Origin: Zhongshania aquimaris
GTDB lineage: Bacteria; Pseudomonadota; Gammaproteobacteria; Pseudomonadales; Spongiibacteraceae
DNA: 64,000 nt
NCBI RefSeq assembly: GCF_019312595.1
Contig: NZ_JAHWDQ010000002.1
Coordinates: 558,001 to 622,000, forward strand
Reading direction: 5' to 3'
Position numbers and translations under genes: made by a program. Of the stretch, positions 46,544-56,883 are shown piece after piece; position 1 is the first letter of the stretch, and the number at the start of each line of letters is the position of its first letter. The notes under the pieces are model-generated. The model did not search any database and had not been told where the DNA came from. It saw only the letters and a program-made list of their open reading frames with translations.

Positions 46544-47920
46544 ATGGTATTTCATATAAAACGATTTGATCGCAATTACGCCCGCCGTCAATTTTTAAAG
46601 AAAACGGCAGGCTTGGCTGTCGGTGGTTTACTGATGCCGGTATGGAAGGCCATGGCGAATAATGGCGATTTCGCACCCGCCTATCCCGACGAATTACTGT
46701 CGATAGATGAATACACGAAAGGTAAATTAAAAGCGGGTGATTATATCGACGCAAGTAATGTCGATATTGTTAAAGATCTACTTGAACCCGTTAAATATTA
46801 TCAGATTAAAGAAATGGGGCGCCGTTTACGGCTGCGGGAAACCACCCGCGACATCATGAAGTTAAGCCCCTGGGAATATCTTGAAGCCAGCTTTAAAAAT
46901 CGCGGGCAGGCCAAATTTGATGACAAGGGTAATATTGTCACACTGGATGGCCAGCCGTGGATCGGCGGTATGCCCTTTCCCGATGCAAAAAACGGCCTGG
47001 AATTGTTTGCGGGCTTGACCATGAGCTGGGGGCGTCACGACGCTTCTTTTTATGCCATTCGCGAATACGATTTAAGTCGTGAAGGAAAAATAAACTACCA
47101 GTATGAAAACGGTTGGGCTGAGTATGCGCCGACTGGGCGACTGGTCTTGCCAGGTGTTTATTGGAAGGGCCATGAAGATAAGTTGCGTTACCAGAGTGTC
47201 TTTTTTTCCGAACCGGATAGTGTGCGGGGCACATCGTACCTGAATATCTGGCATTACGATCAGAATAAATTTCCTGAGTTGTACGGCTATATTCCCGACT
47301 TCAAACGTATTCGACGCTTTCCTACTGACCAGCGCTTCGAGCCCTTGGTACCTGGCTCAAGTTTGTACTTGTCCGATGCCTGGGCCGCCGGCGACCCACT
47401 CCACACCTGGGGTAATTACAAGATTGTCTCCCGTGGTCCTATGTTGGCTGGTGTGAGCGGTGGCTGGAACTCCGCAAGTGAAAGCTGGGCGCACACAACC
47501 CACGGTGGCCCAAAAGGTGAGACCTTTTGGGATACCGATGTTGAGTTAGTGCCAGAGGCCATAGCCGTAGACGCCGAACCGACCGGTTTTCCACGCGCCC
47601 CGGTGGGTAAGAAACGGGTGTGGTTTGACGCGAGAACACAGTTGCCGCTGGGCATGGTGTCCTTTGATCGGCGAGGGGAAATATTCCGCTCCTTTGATGG
47701 CGCTTACGGGCTCTATGAAGATGGCGAAAAGCGGGTGATGGACGGCAAGCATCCGTATTGGTCGTGGGGCCATGTGCATGCCTTCGACGTTCAAACAGGG
47801 CAGATGACTCGACTCGAACAGATGGCCAGTATGAGCGGTGGCCATAAAATGATGGTGAACTCCCAGGATATTTACGATCGCTATTTAACGAATGGCGCAC
47901 TGAGACGATTAGGTAATTAA
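46544..47920 (+). CDS. DUF1329 protein with Tat signal (second copy)
   Basis: A 458-residue paralogue of the protein at 42178-43557, with aligned blocks (YPDELLSID, YTKGKLKAGDYID, EMGRRLRL, YKIVSRGPML, PVGKKRVWFDAR). The signal is again twin-arginine (NYARRQFLKKTAGLAVGGLLMP). I choose the ATG at 46544 (GGGGC 8 nt upstream) over 46532, which has no ribosome site. The two copies flank the DUF1302 and YCF48 genes, so two related lipid carriers seem to serve one system. Confidence 0.87.
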   Translation: MVFHIKRFDRNYARRQFLKKTAGLAVGGLLMPVWKAMANNGDFAPAYPDELLSIDEYTKGKLKAGDYIDASNVDIVKDLLEPVKYYQIKEMGRRLRLRETTRDIMKLSPWEYLEASFKNRGQAKFDDKGNIVTLDGQPWIGGMPFPDAKNGLELFAGLTMSWGRHDASFYAIREYDLSREGKINYQYENGWAEYAPTGRLVLPGVYWKGHEDKLRYQSVFFSEPDSVRGTSYLNIWHYDQNKFPELYGYIPDFKRIRRFPTDQRFEPLVPGSSLYLSDAWAAGDPLHTWGNYKIVSRGPMLAGVSGGWNSASESWAHTTHGGPKGETFWDTDVELVPEAIAVDAEPTGFPRAPVGKKRVWFDARTQLPLGMVSFDRRGEIFRSFDGAYGLYEDGEKRVMDGKHPYWSWGHVHAFDVQTGQMTRLEQMASMSGGHKMMVNSQDIYDRYLTNGALRRLGN

Positions 47921-47943
47921 TAGTTTATTGTGAGGCAAACCCT

Positions 47944-48936
47944 ATGACACAAACATATAAAGCATTAGTTGGCACTCGCCAGGATGGCAAGCTATCAGTG
48001 GGCTTTGCCCAGCTCGATGCGGCAGACATTGGTGATGGCGATGTGGAAATCGCAGTTGAATATTCTACATTGAATTACAAAGATGGACTGGCGATAAGTG
48101 ATGCCATTCCCATTGTGCAACAAGAGCGCCTGATCTTAGGTATTGATATGGCGGGCACCGTTGTAAGCTCTGACAGTTCCCGCTTTGCCGTCGGTGATAG
48201 GGTAGTGATGAACGGCTACGGTGCGTCCGAAACCCACAATGGTGGCTATACCGAGCGGCTGCGTACCAATGCGGATTACTTAGTAAAACTCCCCGACGGC
48301 ATAACAACTCGTCAGGCGATGGCGATTGGCACCGCCGGCTACACCGCCATGCTCTCGGTTATGCGTTTAGAAAAATTAGGCGTAGTGCCTGAGTCAGGCG
48401 TCGTCTTGGTAACGGGTGCATCGGGTGGTGTGGGGACGGTCGCTATTTCATTGCTCTCTGCGCTCGGCTACAGAGTGACGGCGTCTACCGGCCGAATGGA
48501 AGAGGCGGATTTTCTAAAGAGTCTGGGTGCCAATGATGTGATCAATCGTGCAGAGCTGTCCGAGCCTGGTGAAATGATGCAAGCGCCACGCTGGGCGGCT
48601 GCAGTGGACTCGTGCGGTAGCCACACGTTGGCAAACGTCATCGCACAGCTGCATTACAGTGGCGTTGTGACTGCCTGTGGTTTGGCGCAGGGCTTAGACC
48701 TACCAAGTAATATGATGCCATTTGCATTGCGCAATGTAACGCTGCTGGGTGTGGATTCGGTTCATGCGCCTATGAGCTTGCGCGAAGAGGCGTGGCGGAG
48801 ATTGGCTAAGGATTTGGATATGGCGAAGTTGGAAGCCTTAACGATCAATATTCCCTTTGATGAGATACCGAGTGCAGCGGGTAAAATTTTGCAAGGCCAA
48901 ATTCGCGGTCGCGCCGTAGTCGAGATCGCGAAATAA
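47944..48936 (+). CDS. AcuI/YhdH-type NADPH acryloyl-CoA reductase-like protein
   Basis: A 330-residue medium-chain dehydrogenase of the zinc-free quinone-oxidoreductase type. The N-terminal GroES-like part has STLNYKDGLAISD and GIDMAGTVV; the Rossmann part VLVTGASGGVGTVAISLL binds NADPH. This is the AcuI/YhdH layout, enzymes that reduce acryloyl-CoA to propionyl-CoA. Next to lipid catabolic genes it could reduce a related enoyl-CoA. It follows the DUF1329 gene after 23 bp. Confidence 0.87.
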   Translation: MTQTYKALVGTRQDGKLSVGFAQLDAADIGDGDVEIAVEYSTLNYKDGLAISDAIPIVQQERLILGIDMAGTVVSSDSSRFAVGDRVVMNGYGASETHNGGYTERLRTNADYLVKLPDGITTRQAMAIGTAGYTAMLSVMRLEKLGVVPESGVVLVTGASGGVGTVAISLLSALGYRVTASTGRMEEADFLKSLGANDVINRAELSEPGEMMQAPRWAAAVDSCGSHTLANVIAQLHYSGVVTACGLAQGLDLPSNMMPFALRNVTLLGVDSVHAPMSLREEAWRRLAKDLDMAKLEALTINIPFDEIPSAAGKILQGQIRGRAVVEIAK

Positions 48937-48979
48937 TATTTTTTAATTAGTTTTAAATTAGAATAATAAGGGCATTGTT

Positions 48980-49801
48980 ATGAGTAAAGAACTCGCCGTT
49001 TTTGGTTTGGAAGGTAAGGTTGCGGTGGTCACAGGCGCCGGTGCTGGGATTGGTGAAGCCTGCGCGCGCTTGTTTGCAAAAGCTGGCGCCGCTGTTGTGC
49101 TGGGTGATATCAACGTCGAGGCCTGCGAGCGCATAGCCGCCGAACTAAATGGTCAGGGCTTGCAGGCTAAGGCCGTGCGCTTAGACGTGACCAGCGAGGA
49201 AGATTGGGCTGCGCTAAAGCAGACCTTAGTCGCATGGAAAAATCGCTGGGATGTGTTGTTGAATAATGCTGGTATCTATATAGGCGGTATGTTGGAAAAC
49301 AATACTAGCGCGCAGGTAAGTAAAATCAACCAGATTAATATTGAGTCGGTATTTCTCGGCACTCGCGCTGCGGTCGAGTGCATGAAGCCGGGAGCATGTT
49401 TTGCGAATGGCGGTTCGATTATTAATCTATCGTCGATCGCGGGTTTGATTGGTGTGCCGGGACATAGTATCTACGGCGCAACCAAGGGCGCGGTGCGCTC
49501 GCTTACCAAACATAGTGCCGTCGAGTTCGCCAAGTTTGGCTACGGTGTGCGCGTTAATTCTCTACATCCAGGGCTTATCGAAACCGCGATGGGTGACCAG
49601 GCCTTGCAAGATTTTGTCGATATTGGTGTGGTTGCCAATGTGGACGAAGCAGCAGCGCTGCTTAAGTCCGCCATGATCCCCATGGGACGGCTTGGCAATG
49701 TGCAAGATATTGCCAACGCGGCACTGTTCTTGGCGTCGGATGCTAGCTCTTATGTGACCGGAATTGAGTTGACCGTAGACGGCGGTTTCTGCGCGGCTTA
49801 A
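48980..49801 (+). CDS. Short-chain dehydrogenase/reductase
   Basis: A 273-residue SDR: TGAGAGIGEACA cofactor motif (residues about 18-29), DINVE after the second strand suggesting NAD(H), NNAGIYIGG, catalytic Y and K in IYGATKGAV, and DGGFCAA at the end. It is followed after 10 bp by another SDR; the pair are co-expressed. Layout resembles hydroxysteroid or secondary-alcohol dehydrogenases. Confidence 0.88.
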   Translation: MSKELAVFGLEGKVAVVTGAGAGIGEACARLFAKAGAAVVLGDINVEACERIAAELNGQGLQAKAVRLDVTSEEDWAALKQTLVAWKNRWDVLLNNAGIYIGGMLENNTSAQVSKINQINIESVFLGTRAAVECMKPGACFANGGSIINLSSIAGLIGVPGHSIYGATKGAVRSLTKHSAVEFAKFGYGVRVNSLHPGLIETAMGDQALQDFVDIGVVANVDEAAALLKSAMIPMGRLGNVQDIANAALFLASDASSYVTGIELTVDGGFCAA

Positions 49802-49811
49802 GGAGAATATT

Positions 49812-50582
49812 ATGTCTTGTCAGGGAAAGGTGGCATTGGTTACAGGCGGTGGCGTGGGGATCGGTGAAGCCACTTGCCGAAGTTTGGCGGCGGCGGGTGC
49901 GATTGTTGTGGTAACGGATATCGATGAAGCGTCTGGTAGTCGTGTCGCTGATGTCATCAATGCCGAGGGCAACTCAGCCATATTTATGAGGCTGGATGTC
50001 TGCGATGAGCCGCAGTGGCAGGCGGTGATTGCTCAGGTCATTGAACGTTATGGCCGCTTGCAAATTTTAATTAACAACGCCGGTATAGCTAATATTTGCG
50101 GCATAGAAGATGAAACCTTGGCGGGGTGGAGGAAGACCAACACCATTAATAGTGACGCGGTGTTTATTGGTACCCGCGAAGCGATTCGCGTTATGAAAGA
50201 AACGGGTGGCAGCATCGTTAATATTTCTTCCATCGAGGGCATTGTCGGTGATCCTATGTTACCGGCTTATAATGCAAGCAAGGGCGCAGTGCGTGCGTTT
50301 ACTAAGTCAGTTGCCTTGTACTGCGCAGATAAGAATTATGGCATTCGCGTTAATTCAGTGCATCCCGGTTATGTGACAACACCACTGGTGAGTGGCGCTT
50401 TGGCGCGATTAGCACAGAGCGACGCCGAGGCGTTTGCCCAGCGCGTTGTGGCGAGCATTCCGATGGGGCGGATGGCTGAGCCAGCCGAGATAGCAAAAGG
50501 GATTGTGTTTTTAGCGTCTGACGATGCCAGTTATATGACGGGCTCTGAGTTGATTATGGATGGCGGATACACGGCGCGTTAG
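49812..50582 (+). CDS. Short-chain dehydrogenase/reductase, similar to the one in the steroid cluster
   Basis: A 256-residue SDR with TGGGVGIGEATC (residues 11-22), DIDEA suggesting NAD(H), NNAGIANICG, YNASKGAVRAFTKS and DGGYTAR at the C-terminus. Its C-terminal half runs in step with the SDR at 6174-6947 (RVNSVHPG, LASDDASYMTGSEL). It ends the long plus-strand catabolic/envelope cluster. Two related dehydrogenases in two clusters hint at shared hydroxysteroid-like substrates, which remains inference. Confidence 0.88.
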   Translation: MSCQGKVALVTGGGVGIGEATCRSLAAAGAIVVVTDIDEASGSRVADVINAEGNSAIFMRLDVCDEPQWQAVIAQVIERYGRLQILINNAGIANICGIEDETLAGWRKTNTINSDAVFIGTREAIRVMKETGGSIVNISSIEGIVGDPMLPAYNASKGAVRAFTKSVALYCADKNYGIRVNSVHPGYVTTPLVSGALARLAQSDAEAFAQRVVASIPMGRMAEPAEIAKGIVFLASDDASYMTGSELIMDGGYTAR

Positions 50583-50645
50583 CAATATATTCGGCTATTT
50601 GCTTCTAAAATAATAAAATTAAGTAAGCTTTGTTTAGGGCTTCGT

Positions 50646-51092
50646 ATGCGCGAATATTTAATTTTTCCAATGATAGCGCTGCTCGTAGGCGCCTGCATTC
50701 CGGTTCAGGCGTCGATGAATGCGGTGCTGAGTAAGTCGTGGGGAAACGTTTTTTATCCAACACTAATTCTGTTTTCTGTTGCCTTACTTTGTATTGCTAT
50801 TGTGGTAGTTGCAAAGGGCATTAGGCCGCCAGATTATTCCGCTGTAATTGGTGTGCCCCCGTACGGATATATCGCCGGCGTGATTTTGCTTTGTAATATA
50901 TTGTTGATTACCTATTTAGCACCCCGTATGGGAATGGGCAACGCGATATTCTATGTTGTGACGGGGCAGATTGTTGCCGCAGTATTAATCGATCACTTTG
51001 CCGTGTTTGGTGCTATTAAGGTACAGCTTTCCTGGCAGCGAATAAGCGGCATTATGCTAATGGTACTGGGAATAGCTTTGGCACGACATTAG
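50646..51092 (+). CDS. DMT-superfamily membrane protein (DUF606/YdcZ)
   Basis: A 148-residue protein with five predicted membrane helices (about residues 4-24, 32-53, 70-91, 97-117, 130-147). GACIPVQASMNAVLSK is the DUF606 signature; these single-repeat relatives of the drug/metabolite transporters usually work as dimers. The substrate is unknown. It stands alone between the SDRs and the folate-type reductase operon. Confidence 0.82.
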   Translation: MREYLIFPMIALLVGACIPVQASMNAVLSKSWGNVFYPTLILFSVALLCIAIVVVAKGIRPPDYSAVIGVPPYGYIAGVILLCNILLITYLAPRMGMGNAIFYVVTGQIVAAVLIDHFAVFGAIKVQLSWQRISGIMLMVLGIALARH

Positions 51093-51174
51093 CGCTCGCA
51101 AGACATAATGGCTTAAGTATAATGGGGCGACAATTAATCGCTTATCTGACGAGCCACGGTGACGAGCCATTCCC

Positions 51175-51429
51175 ATGACAGAAAATACCGAACTTAAGTT
51201 ATCTCCGCTGTGCCGTGTTATCGAGCAAGACGGCAAAACGCTTCGCGTTGAAATTTGTGAAGACGGCGACGGTGGCTGGCTACTTGAAGTCTTTGATGAG
51301 TTTAATAACTCCACCGTGTGGGAAGATTCGTTTGAATCTGATCAAGATGCCTTATTTGAAATAGAAGCAACCATACGAGAAGAGGGCATCGATTGCTTAA
51401 TTGGTCCTGTTGATGGCGGTATGCTGTGA
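51175..51429 (+). CDS. Small acidic protein of unknown function
   Basis: An 84-residue very acidic protein (about 20 Asp/Glu). The pattern CRVIEQDGKTLRVEICEDGDGGWLLEVFDE and a helical DALFEIEATIREEG suggest one small alpha/beta domain. Its TGA overlaps the GTG of the pteridine-reductase gene (GTGA), so the two are translated together. No family recognised. Confidence 0.7.
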   Translation: MTENTELKLSPLCRVIEQDGKTLRVEICEDGDGGWLLEVFDEFNNSTVWEDSFESDQDALFEIEATIREEGIDCLIGPVDGGML

Positions 51430-52187
51430 GCGGAACGCGTAAAAACATGAACACGCCCGTTGCACTGGTAACCGGGGCCGCCCAACGTCTTGGTGCGGAG
51501 ATTTGCAGAACGCTGCATGCGCGCGGCTATAATATTATTATCCACTATCGATCTTCTCAGGTGCCGGCTGAGGCCTTGCGCGATGAATTAAATGCGCAGC
51601 GTGACGCTTCGGCGGTAATACTCTGTGCTGATATGAACTCTGTGCTCGACGTGCAATCACTTGCTAAGCAAAGCTTAGCGCAATGGCAGCGTCTAGATGT
51701 GTTGGTGAATAATGCCTCGGGGTTTTACCCGACGGCACTTGAAAGTGCGGTTGAAAAAGATTGGGATGCTTTGTTTAACAGTAATCTCAAGGGGCCATTT
51801 TTTCTTTCGCAGGCGGTGGCCCCAGCTTTGAAAGAAACTACAGGTTGTATTGTCAATCTCGTCGATATTTACGCTCAAAAGCCACTGCAGGGATTCCCTA
51901 TCTACTCGATGGCGAAAGCTGGCGTAGCGATGATGACCCAGTCTTTGGCGCTTGAATTGGGTCCGGATGTTAGGGTCAATGGCGTGTCGCCCGGTGCTAT
52001 TTTATGGCCTGTGGAAGAAACGGAATACAGTATCCAGGAAAAGCAGGATGTTAACCACCGCGTGCCACTGCGGCGTCAAGGTGAGGCAAGTGATATTGCT
52101 AAGACGGTGGTTTTTTTGGTGGCGGATGCGCCTTATATTACCGGTCAGATTATTTCGGTTGATGGTGGTCGAACGGTGTCTATGTGA
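51426..52187 (+). CDS. Pteridine reductase-like SDR (FolM type)
   Basis: A 253-residue SDR with the TGAAQRLG cofactor motif of pteridine reductases (residues about 16-23), NNASGFYP, Y-x3-K in YSMAKAGV and the end ITGQIISVDGGR. Such enzymes reduce dihydromonapterin or biopterin. I take the GTG at 51426, coupled to the previous stop; an ATG at 51447 is the alternative. A stem GGGAAAGC/GCTTTCCC at 52289-52322 ends transcription beyond it. Confidence 0.85.
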   Translation: MSGTRKNMNTPVALVTGAAQRLGAEICRTLHARGYNIIIHYRSSQVPAEALRDELNAQRDASAVILCADMNSVLDVQSLAKQSLAQWQRLDVLVNNASGFYPTALESAVEKDWDALFNSNLKGPFFLSQAVAPALKETTGCIVNLVDIYAQKPLQGFPIYSMAKAGVAMMTQSLALELGPDVRVNGVSPGAILWPVEETEYSIQEKQDVNHRVPLRRQGEASDIAKTVVFLVADAPYITGQIISVDGGRTVSM

Positions 52188-52288
52188 AGTGAGTCATTAG
52201 GCAGTTATGAAAAAGTCCGCGTTAGAATATAAAAATATTATTTATATTTCGGTTGGTTTCTAAATATTGGGCCCCGTTTGTATCGATA

Positions 52289-52328
52289 GGGAAAGCACCA
52301 AATTCATTGCTGGCGCTTTCCCTGCCGT
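52289..52328. terminator. Terminator between convergent genes
   Basis: GGGAAAGC (52289-52296) and GCTTTCCC (52315-52322) pair across an 18-nt loop, with TGCCGTTTTATTT following on the plus strand. It lies between the pteridine reductase gene and acs. Confidence 0.65.
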
Positions 52329-52329
52329 T

Positions 52330-54267
52330 TTATTTATTGAGGCGATGATTGACTAGGTCGTCTACGACGGTTGGGTCAGCCAGCGTCGACGTGTCCCCTA
52401 GGGTGTCTAATTCATTCGCTGCGATTTTGCGAAGAATGCGGCGCATAATTTTACCCGAGCGCGTTTTTGGCAAACCGGGTGCCCATTGAATTAAATCTGG
52501 CTTCGCTATGGGGCCAATCTCTTGAACGCAGAGCGCGATAAGTTCTTTGATTAGCTGTTCGCTTCCTGTGATGTCATGCATTAGCGTGACGTAGGCATAA
52601 ATTCCCTGACCTTTGAGGTCGTGCGGGTAGCCAACCACAGCGGCTTCGGCGACAGCCTCGTGTAGCACCAATGCGCTCTCCACTTCAGCGGTCCCCATGC
52701 GATGGCCAGAAATATTTAAAACGTCATCGACGCGGCCGGTGATCCAGTAGTCGCCATCGGCGTCCCTGCGGGCGCCGTCGCCGGTAAAATAATATCCGGG
52801 ATGGGTGCTGAAGTAGGTTTCGATCAGTCTTTGGTGGTCGCCATAGACGCTGCGAATTTGTCCAGGCCATGACCGTTTGATGACGAGTAGGCCTTCACCG
52901 GCACCCTCAATTTCATTGCCGTCGTTGTCCAGAATAGCGGGGTCTACGCCGAAGAAAGGGCGGGTGGCTGAGCCTGGTTTCATATCGATGGCGCCAGGCA
53001 GCGGCGTGAGCATATGCGCGCCGGTTTCGGTTTGCCACCAAGTGTCTACGATGGGGCAGCGCTCCTCGCCGACGACACGGTGGTACCACTCCCACGCTTC
53101 CGGATTGATGGGTTCACCGACGGTGCCGAGTAATCGCAGGCTGCTGCGATCTGTTTTGTTAACGAATTCATCACCCGCGCCCATCAGTGCACGGAGTGCA
53201 GTTGGTGCAGTGTAGAAGATGCTGACATTGTGCTTGTCAATTACCTGCCAGCAGCGCGAGGCGTCGGGGTAGGTGGGGATGCCTTCAAACAGCAGGGTGG
53301 TCGCGCCGTTGGCCAGCGGGCCATACACGATGTAGCTGTGGCCAGTAATCCAGCCGACGTCAGCCGTGCACCAAAAAACTTCACCGTCTTTATAGTCGAA
53401 AACGTATTTGTGACTCATTGCCGATTGCAGTAAGTAGCCCGCGCTGGTGTGCAGTACGCCCTTGGGTTTGCCGGTTGAGCCAGAGGTGTAAAGAATAAAT
53501 AAGGGGGCTTCGCTTTCGACCGCGACGGCGGGGCAGTCTGCAGATGCGTTTGCCACTGCGTCGTGGTAACAAATATCGCGATTATCTTGCCAAGCTATAT
53601 CGCCGCCGGTGCGCTTAACCACCAGGCAGGACTCAATACTCGGACAGTCGCGTAGTGCGAGGTCGGCATTGTTTTTGAGCGGTATTTTTTTCCCGCTGCG
53701 CAGTCCTTCGTCGGCGGTAATTAACATTTTACAATCGGCATTTTGGATGCGGTCTTTTAACGCCTCTGGCGAAAAGCCCCCGAATACCACCGAGTGAATA
53801 GCGCCGATGCGAGCGCACGCTAGCATCGCATACGCGGCCTCTGGAATCATCGGCATATAAATGCAGACGCGATCGCCTTTGGCGACCCCTTGGGCGAGTA
53901 ACACGTTGGCGAGTTTGCAGACTGCGGTATGGAGTTCGCGATAAGTTATATGGCTGGAGTCCGCTGGGTCGTCACCTTCCCAGATAATGGCGGTTTGATT
54001 GCCGCGGGTCTCAAGGTGACGGTCGATACAGTTGTAGCTGACGTTTAGTTTGCCTCCGTCGAACCAGCTGGCTTCGCCCTTTTTAAAATCGTACTTGTTT
54101 ACGGTGTGCCAGCGCTTATCCCAGCTCAAGAATTCGTCGGCCTGTTTTGCCCAAAAGCTGTCGGGATCTGTAAGCGATTCTTGGTACATCTCTTCATATT
54201 TGGCTTTATTGATATGAGCTTGCGCGGCAAAGGCGGCTGGAACGGGGTGGACGATAGACTTACTCAT
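52330..54267 (-). CDS. acs: Acetyl-CoA synthetase
   Basis: A 645-residue AMP-forming acetyl-CoA synthetase of full length. [14 protein letters not shown] is the P-loop (residues about 262-275), [13 protein letters not shown] the acetate-site Trp region, [23 protein letters not shown] the hinge, and [12 protein letters not shown] holds the Lys that is acetylated for control. The ATG at 54267 has AAGG upstream; an open frame up to 54390 lies in the leader. It feeds acetate into central metabolism; no partner genes are adjacent. Confidence 0.96.
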   Translation of the reverse strand: MSKSIVHPVPAAFAAQAHINKAKYEEMYQESLTDPDSFWAKQADEFLSWDKRWHTVNKYDFKKGEASWFDGGKLNVSYNCIDRHLETRGNQTAIIWEGDDPADSSHITYRELHTAVCKLANVLLAQGVAKGDRVCIYMPMIPEAAYAMLACARIGAIHSVVFGGFSPEALKDRIQNADCKMLITADEGLRSGKKIPLKNNADLALRDCPSIESCLVVKRTGGDIAWQDNRDICYHDAVANASADCPAVAVESEAPLFILYTSGSTGKPKGVLHTSAGYLLQSAMSHKYVFDYKDGEVFWCTADVGWITGHSYIVYGPLANGATTLLFEGIPTYPDASRCWQVIDKHNVSIFYTAPTALRALMGAGDEFVNKTDRSSLRLLGTVGEPINPEAWEWYHRVVGEERCPIVDTWWQTETGAHMLTPLPGAIDMKPGSATRPFFGVDPAILDNDGNEIEGAGEGLLVIKRSWPGQIRSVYGDHQRLIETYFSTHPGYYFTGDGARRDADGDYWITGRVDDVLNISGHRMGTAEVESALVLHEAVAEAAVVGYPHDLKGQGIYAYVTLMHDITGSEQLIKELIALCVQEIGPIAKPDLIQWAPGLPKTRSGKIMRRILRKIAANELDTLGDTSTLADPTVVDDLVNHRLNK

Positions 54268-54507
54268 GACCTTGCTCTCTATAATGCGAATATTATGATT
54301 GTTGGGCTGCGGTAAGGCAGGAAACAGACCACTTTGAAAAGTGTATAAAGAGTCAGGATAACGGCTTGGCCGATAGGATTGAACCCTCAAGTAGACTAAT
54401 TTTTATGGTTCATTGTGATTGTGTGACGCAGGGGTAAGCTACCGCGACTTGGCAGTTTAATATCTATTGGGGGAGTAGTGGCAGGGGCGAGCGCCTCTGC
54501 CAGTTGA

Positions 54508-54888
54508 TCAGGCGACCTGAACAGGGATGGCGTTGCTAGCGTGGCTAACGGTGTTGTCCGCATTCATATAAATAAGGCGCGGCTTGAAGTTGATTAGCTC
54601 CGCCTCTGAATATGTAGCGTAGGCACAAATAATGATGACGTCGTCGACATTGGCTTTATGCGCCGCTGCACCGTTTATAGAAATGATGCCGCTATTGTCT
54701 TCGCCACGAATAGCATAGGTGGTGAAGCGCTCGCCATTGGTGACGTTGTAAATTTGAATTTGTTCAAATTCACGGATGCTCGACATATCGAGCAACTTAC
54801 CGTCGATGGCGCAAGATCCTTCATAGTCAAGCACGGCGTGAGTCACGCGGGCTTTGTGAAGTTTCGCTTTCAGCATAACTGACTGCAT
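54508..54888 (-). CDS. panD: Aspartate 1-decarboxylase
   Basis: A 126-residue proenzyme that makes beta-alanine for pantothenate. The self-cleavage site G-S lies in [10 protein letters not shown] (cleavage before S25, giving the pyruvoyl group), and [20 protein letters not shown] is the conserved end. ATG at 54888 is the family start; the open frame before it is leader. It follows panC by 34 bp on the same strand, so panB, panC and panD are collinear. Confidence 0.96.
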   Translation of the reverse strand: MQSVMLKAKLHKARVTHAVLDYEGSCAIDGKLLDMSSIREFEQIQIYNVTNGERFTTYAIRGEDNSGIISINGAAAHKANVDDVIIICAYATYSEAELINFKPRLIYMNADNTVSHASNAIPVQVA

Positions 54889-54922
54889 AACGCTGTTCCT
54901 TTCTCTATCGGTCTTAACTGGC

Positions 54923-55807
54923 TTAATTAGCGGCCAGCATTCCCCAGTCGGCGCTGGGGTTAACATTCAGGGTGACGTTGTCGATCAAACGCGTACTGCC
55001 AAGCTTGGCCGCGGCGAGTATGACCACTTCTTCGGTGTCCAGATCAACTGGACGCAGAGTACGCGCATCGCAAATAGTAAAGTAGTCAGACTCTAGGCCA
55101 GCCTTATTCAGGCTGATTTTGGCGTGCTGTTCTAATTTACTGTAGCTGTCGTACCCGCAGGCAATTGCCTCTCGAGTTTCCTGTAACACACGATGTAAAA
55201 CCGGTGCAATTCTGCGCTGGTCGGCATTGAGATAGCCATTGCGCGAACTTAGCGCTAAGCCGTCGTCTGCTCGCGCAGTCGCCACACCAACGATGTTGAT
55301 GGGCATACACAGATCGCGCACCATTTTACGGATAACGCTAAGTTGCTGAAAATCCTTTTCGCCAAACACCGCGGTGTCTGGTTGCACGATATTAAAAAGC
55401 TTGGCCACTACTGTTGCGACGCCGGTAAAGTGCCCCGGACGACTTGCACCGCAGTGGTCGTCAGACAGCTCTGGCACAGAAATTTTGCTGTGGCTGTCCA
55501 TGCCTTCCGGGTAAATTTCGCTTACCTGGGGAAGGAATAAAAATTGTGCGCCGGCGGCAAACAACTTTTCTTTGTCTGCGGCCAGGGTGCGTGGGTAGCT
55601 GCTGAGATCTTCGTTGGCGCCAAACTGCAGCGGGTTAACAAAGATACTGACTACTACGATGTCAGCGTGCTGGCTTGCTCGCTGTACAAGGCGCAGATGT
55701 CCCTCGTGCAGATTGCCCATAGTTGGTACAAAGGCGACGGTTTTACCCGCGCGTCTTCCCGTATTTAGAGCGGCCCTTAGTGATGCGGCTGTGCTATATG
55801 TTTTCAT
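54923..55807 (-). CDS. panC: Pantothenate synthetase
   Basis: A 294-residue ligase joining pantoate and beta-alanine. [14 protein letters not shown] (residues about 28-41) is the HIGH-type ATP site, [11 protein letters not shown] and FGEKDFQQL the substrate strands, and LALSSRN the KMSKS-like loop. ATG at 55807 follows an upstream leader of about 180 bases with an unusual pair of overlapping hairpins (56002-56054) between panB and panC. Confidence 0.96.
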   Translation of the reverse strand: MKTYSTAASLRAALNTGRRAGKTVAFVPTMGNLHEGHLRLVQRASQHADIVVVSIFVNPLQFGANEDLSSYPRTLAADKEKLFAAGAQFLFLPQVSEIYPEGMDSHSKISVPELSDDHCGASRPGHFTGVATVVAKLFNIVQPDTAVFGEKDFQQLSVIRKMVRDLCMPINIVGVATARADDGLALSSRNGYLNADQRRIAPVLHRVLQETREAIACGYDSYSKLEQHAKISLNKAGLESDYFTICDARTLRPVDLDTEEVVILAAAKLGSTRLIDNVTLNVNPSADWGMLAAN

Positions 55808-56001
55808 ACCACCTAACTTCCCAATCTCATACTTCGCAGGGCGAAGGTAGTTTGCTGTGAAGTCAGTCCGCGCACATCGCGGGCTGGCGACCAATACACT
55901 GGCAATAAGGCCTTTAAAAGCTGAAAAGATTGTTCATAATCTGATCAGTTTGGCCAGTGGCGGGCAAGTATGCCCCAATCGGAATGGCCGTTCAATGCTT
56001 T

Positions 56002-56054
56002 GGTAACAAAAAAATCATGACTTTGTTACCTCAAAAAATGTTCCCCGAGGTAAC
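56002..56054 (-). promoter_or_regulatory. Two mutually exclusive hairpins in the panB-panC gap
   Basis: On the minus strand GTTACCTC (56054-56047) can pair with GAGGTAAC (56032-56025), or GGTAACAAA (56030-56022) with TTTGTTACC (56010-56002). Both stems are perfect (8 and 9 bp) and share 56025-56030, so only one can form. A run of seven T lies in the second stem. This layout recalls an attenuator or switch for panC-panD, but there is no ligand or leader-peptide evidence. Confidence 0.5.
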
Positions 56055-56073
56055 AGTTTAGGATTATAAACCC

Positions 56074-56865
56074 TTAGTCAAAACTATGCTCCTCTGCGGG
56101 GAAGCTGCTGTCAATGACCGCGTCATTATAGCGTTTCAGGGCATCTTCTACACCGTGACTGCCCTCCGCAAAGTTACGTACAAACTTTGCGGTTTTCTCG
56201 GTGATACCCAGTAAGTCGTGTAACACCAGTACCTGGGCGTCGGTGGCATTGCCGGCTCCAATGCCAATTACGGGGATTTTTAGCTCAGCGGTGATTTCGG
56301 CGGCGAGTTTGCGGGGTACGCACTCAAGTACCAACATCGCTGCGCCAGCGGCTTCTAGCGCTATCGCGTCAGCGAGAATGGCTTGCGCTTGTCTGTCGTC
56401 GCGTCCCTGCACACGGTAGCCTCCGAGTACGTTAACGGATTGCGGGGTGAGCCCTAGGTGGCCGCACACGGGAATTCCGGCTTGATTAAGCAGTGTTACG
56501 CTTGCTGCTAGCCAGCTACCACCCTCGATTTTTACCATGTGCGCGCCTGCGCGCATTAATGTGGCGGCGTTGTCGGCACATTGTTGCGGGCTATTATAGC
56601 TGCCAAAGGGCATGTCGCTGATGATGAGGGGCTGCTGGCAGCCACGTGCGACACAGCGGGTGTGGTAGGCCATGTCATCAATGGTGACAGGTAGTGTGGA
56701 ATCGCGCCCCTGCAGCACCATGCCGAGTGAGTCGCCGACGAGAATTGCGTCAATGCCCGCTTTTTCGACGAGTCTGGCAAAGCTTGCGTCGTAGCACGTC
56801 ACTACCGCAAATTTTTCCTGCTGTTGCTTCTTGGTTAGCAGTTTGAGGATGTTGACCTTGCTCAT
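56074..56865 (-). CDS. panB: 3-methyl-2-oxobutanoate hydroxymethyltransferase
   Basis: A 263-residue enzyme that makes ketopantoate from alpha-ketoisovalerate and methylene-tetrahydrofolate. [33 protein letters not shown] and VKIEGG are the metal- and substrate-binding blocks, and [24 protein letters not shown] is typical of the C-terminal half. Its position beside folK is the usual pseudomonad-type order. The next gene upstream is the deoxynucleoside kinase, 18 bp away. Confidence 0.97.
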   Translation of the reverse strand: MSKVNILKLLTKKQQQEKFAVVTCYDASFARLVEKAGIDAILVGDSLGMVLQGRDSTLPVTIDDMAYHTRCVARGCQQPLIISDMPFGSYNSPQQCADNAATLMRAGAHMVKIEGGSWLAASVTLLNQAGIPVCGHLGLTPQSVNVLGGYRVQGRDDRQAQAILADAIALEAAGAAMLVLECVPRKLAAEITAELKIPVIGIGAGNATDAQVLVLHDLLGITEKTAKFVRNFAEGSHGVEDALKRYNDAVIDSSFPAEEHSFD

Positions 56866-56883
56866 GGAGTGCCTCGCAGGTAC

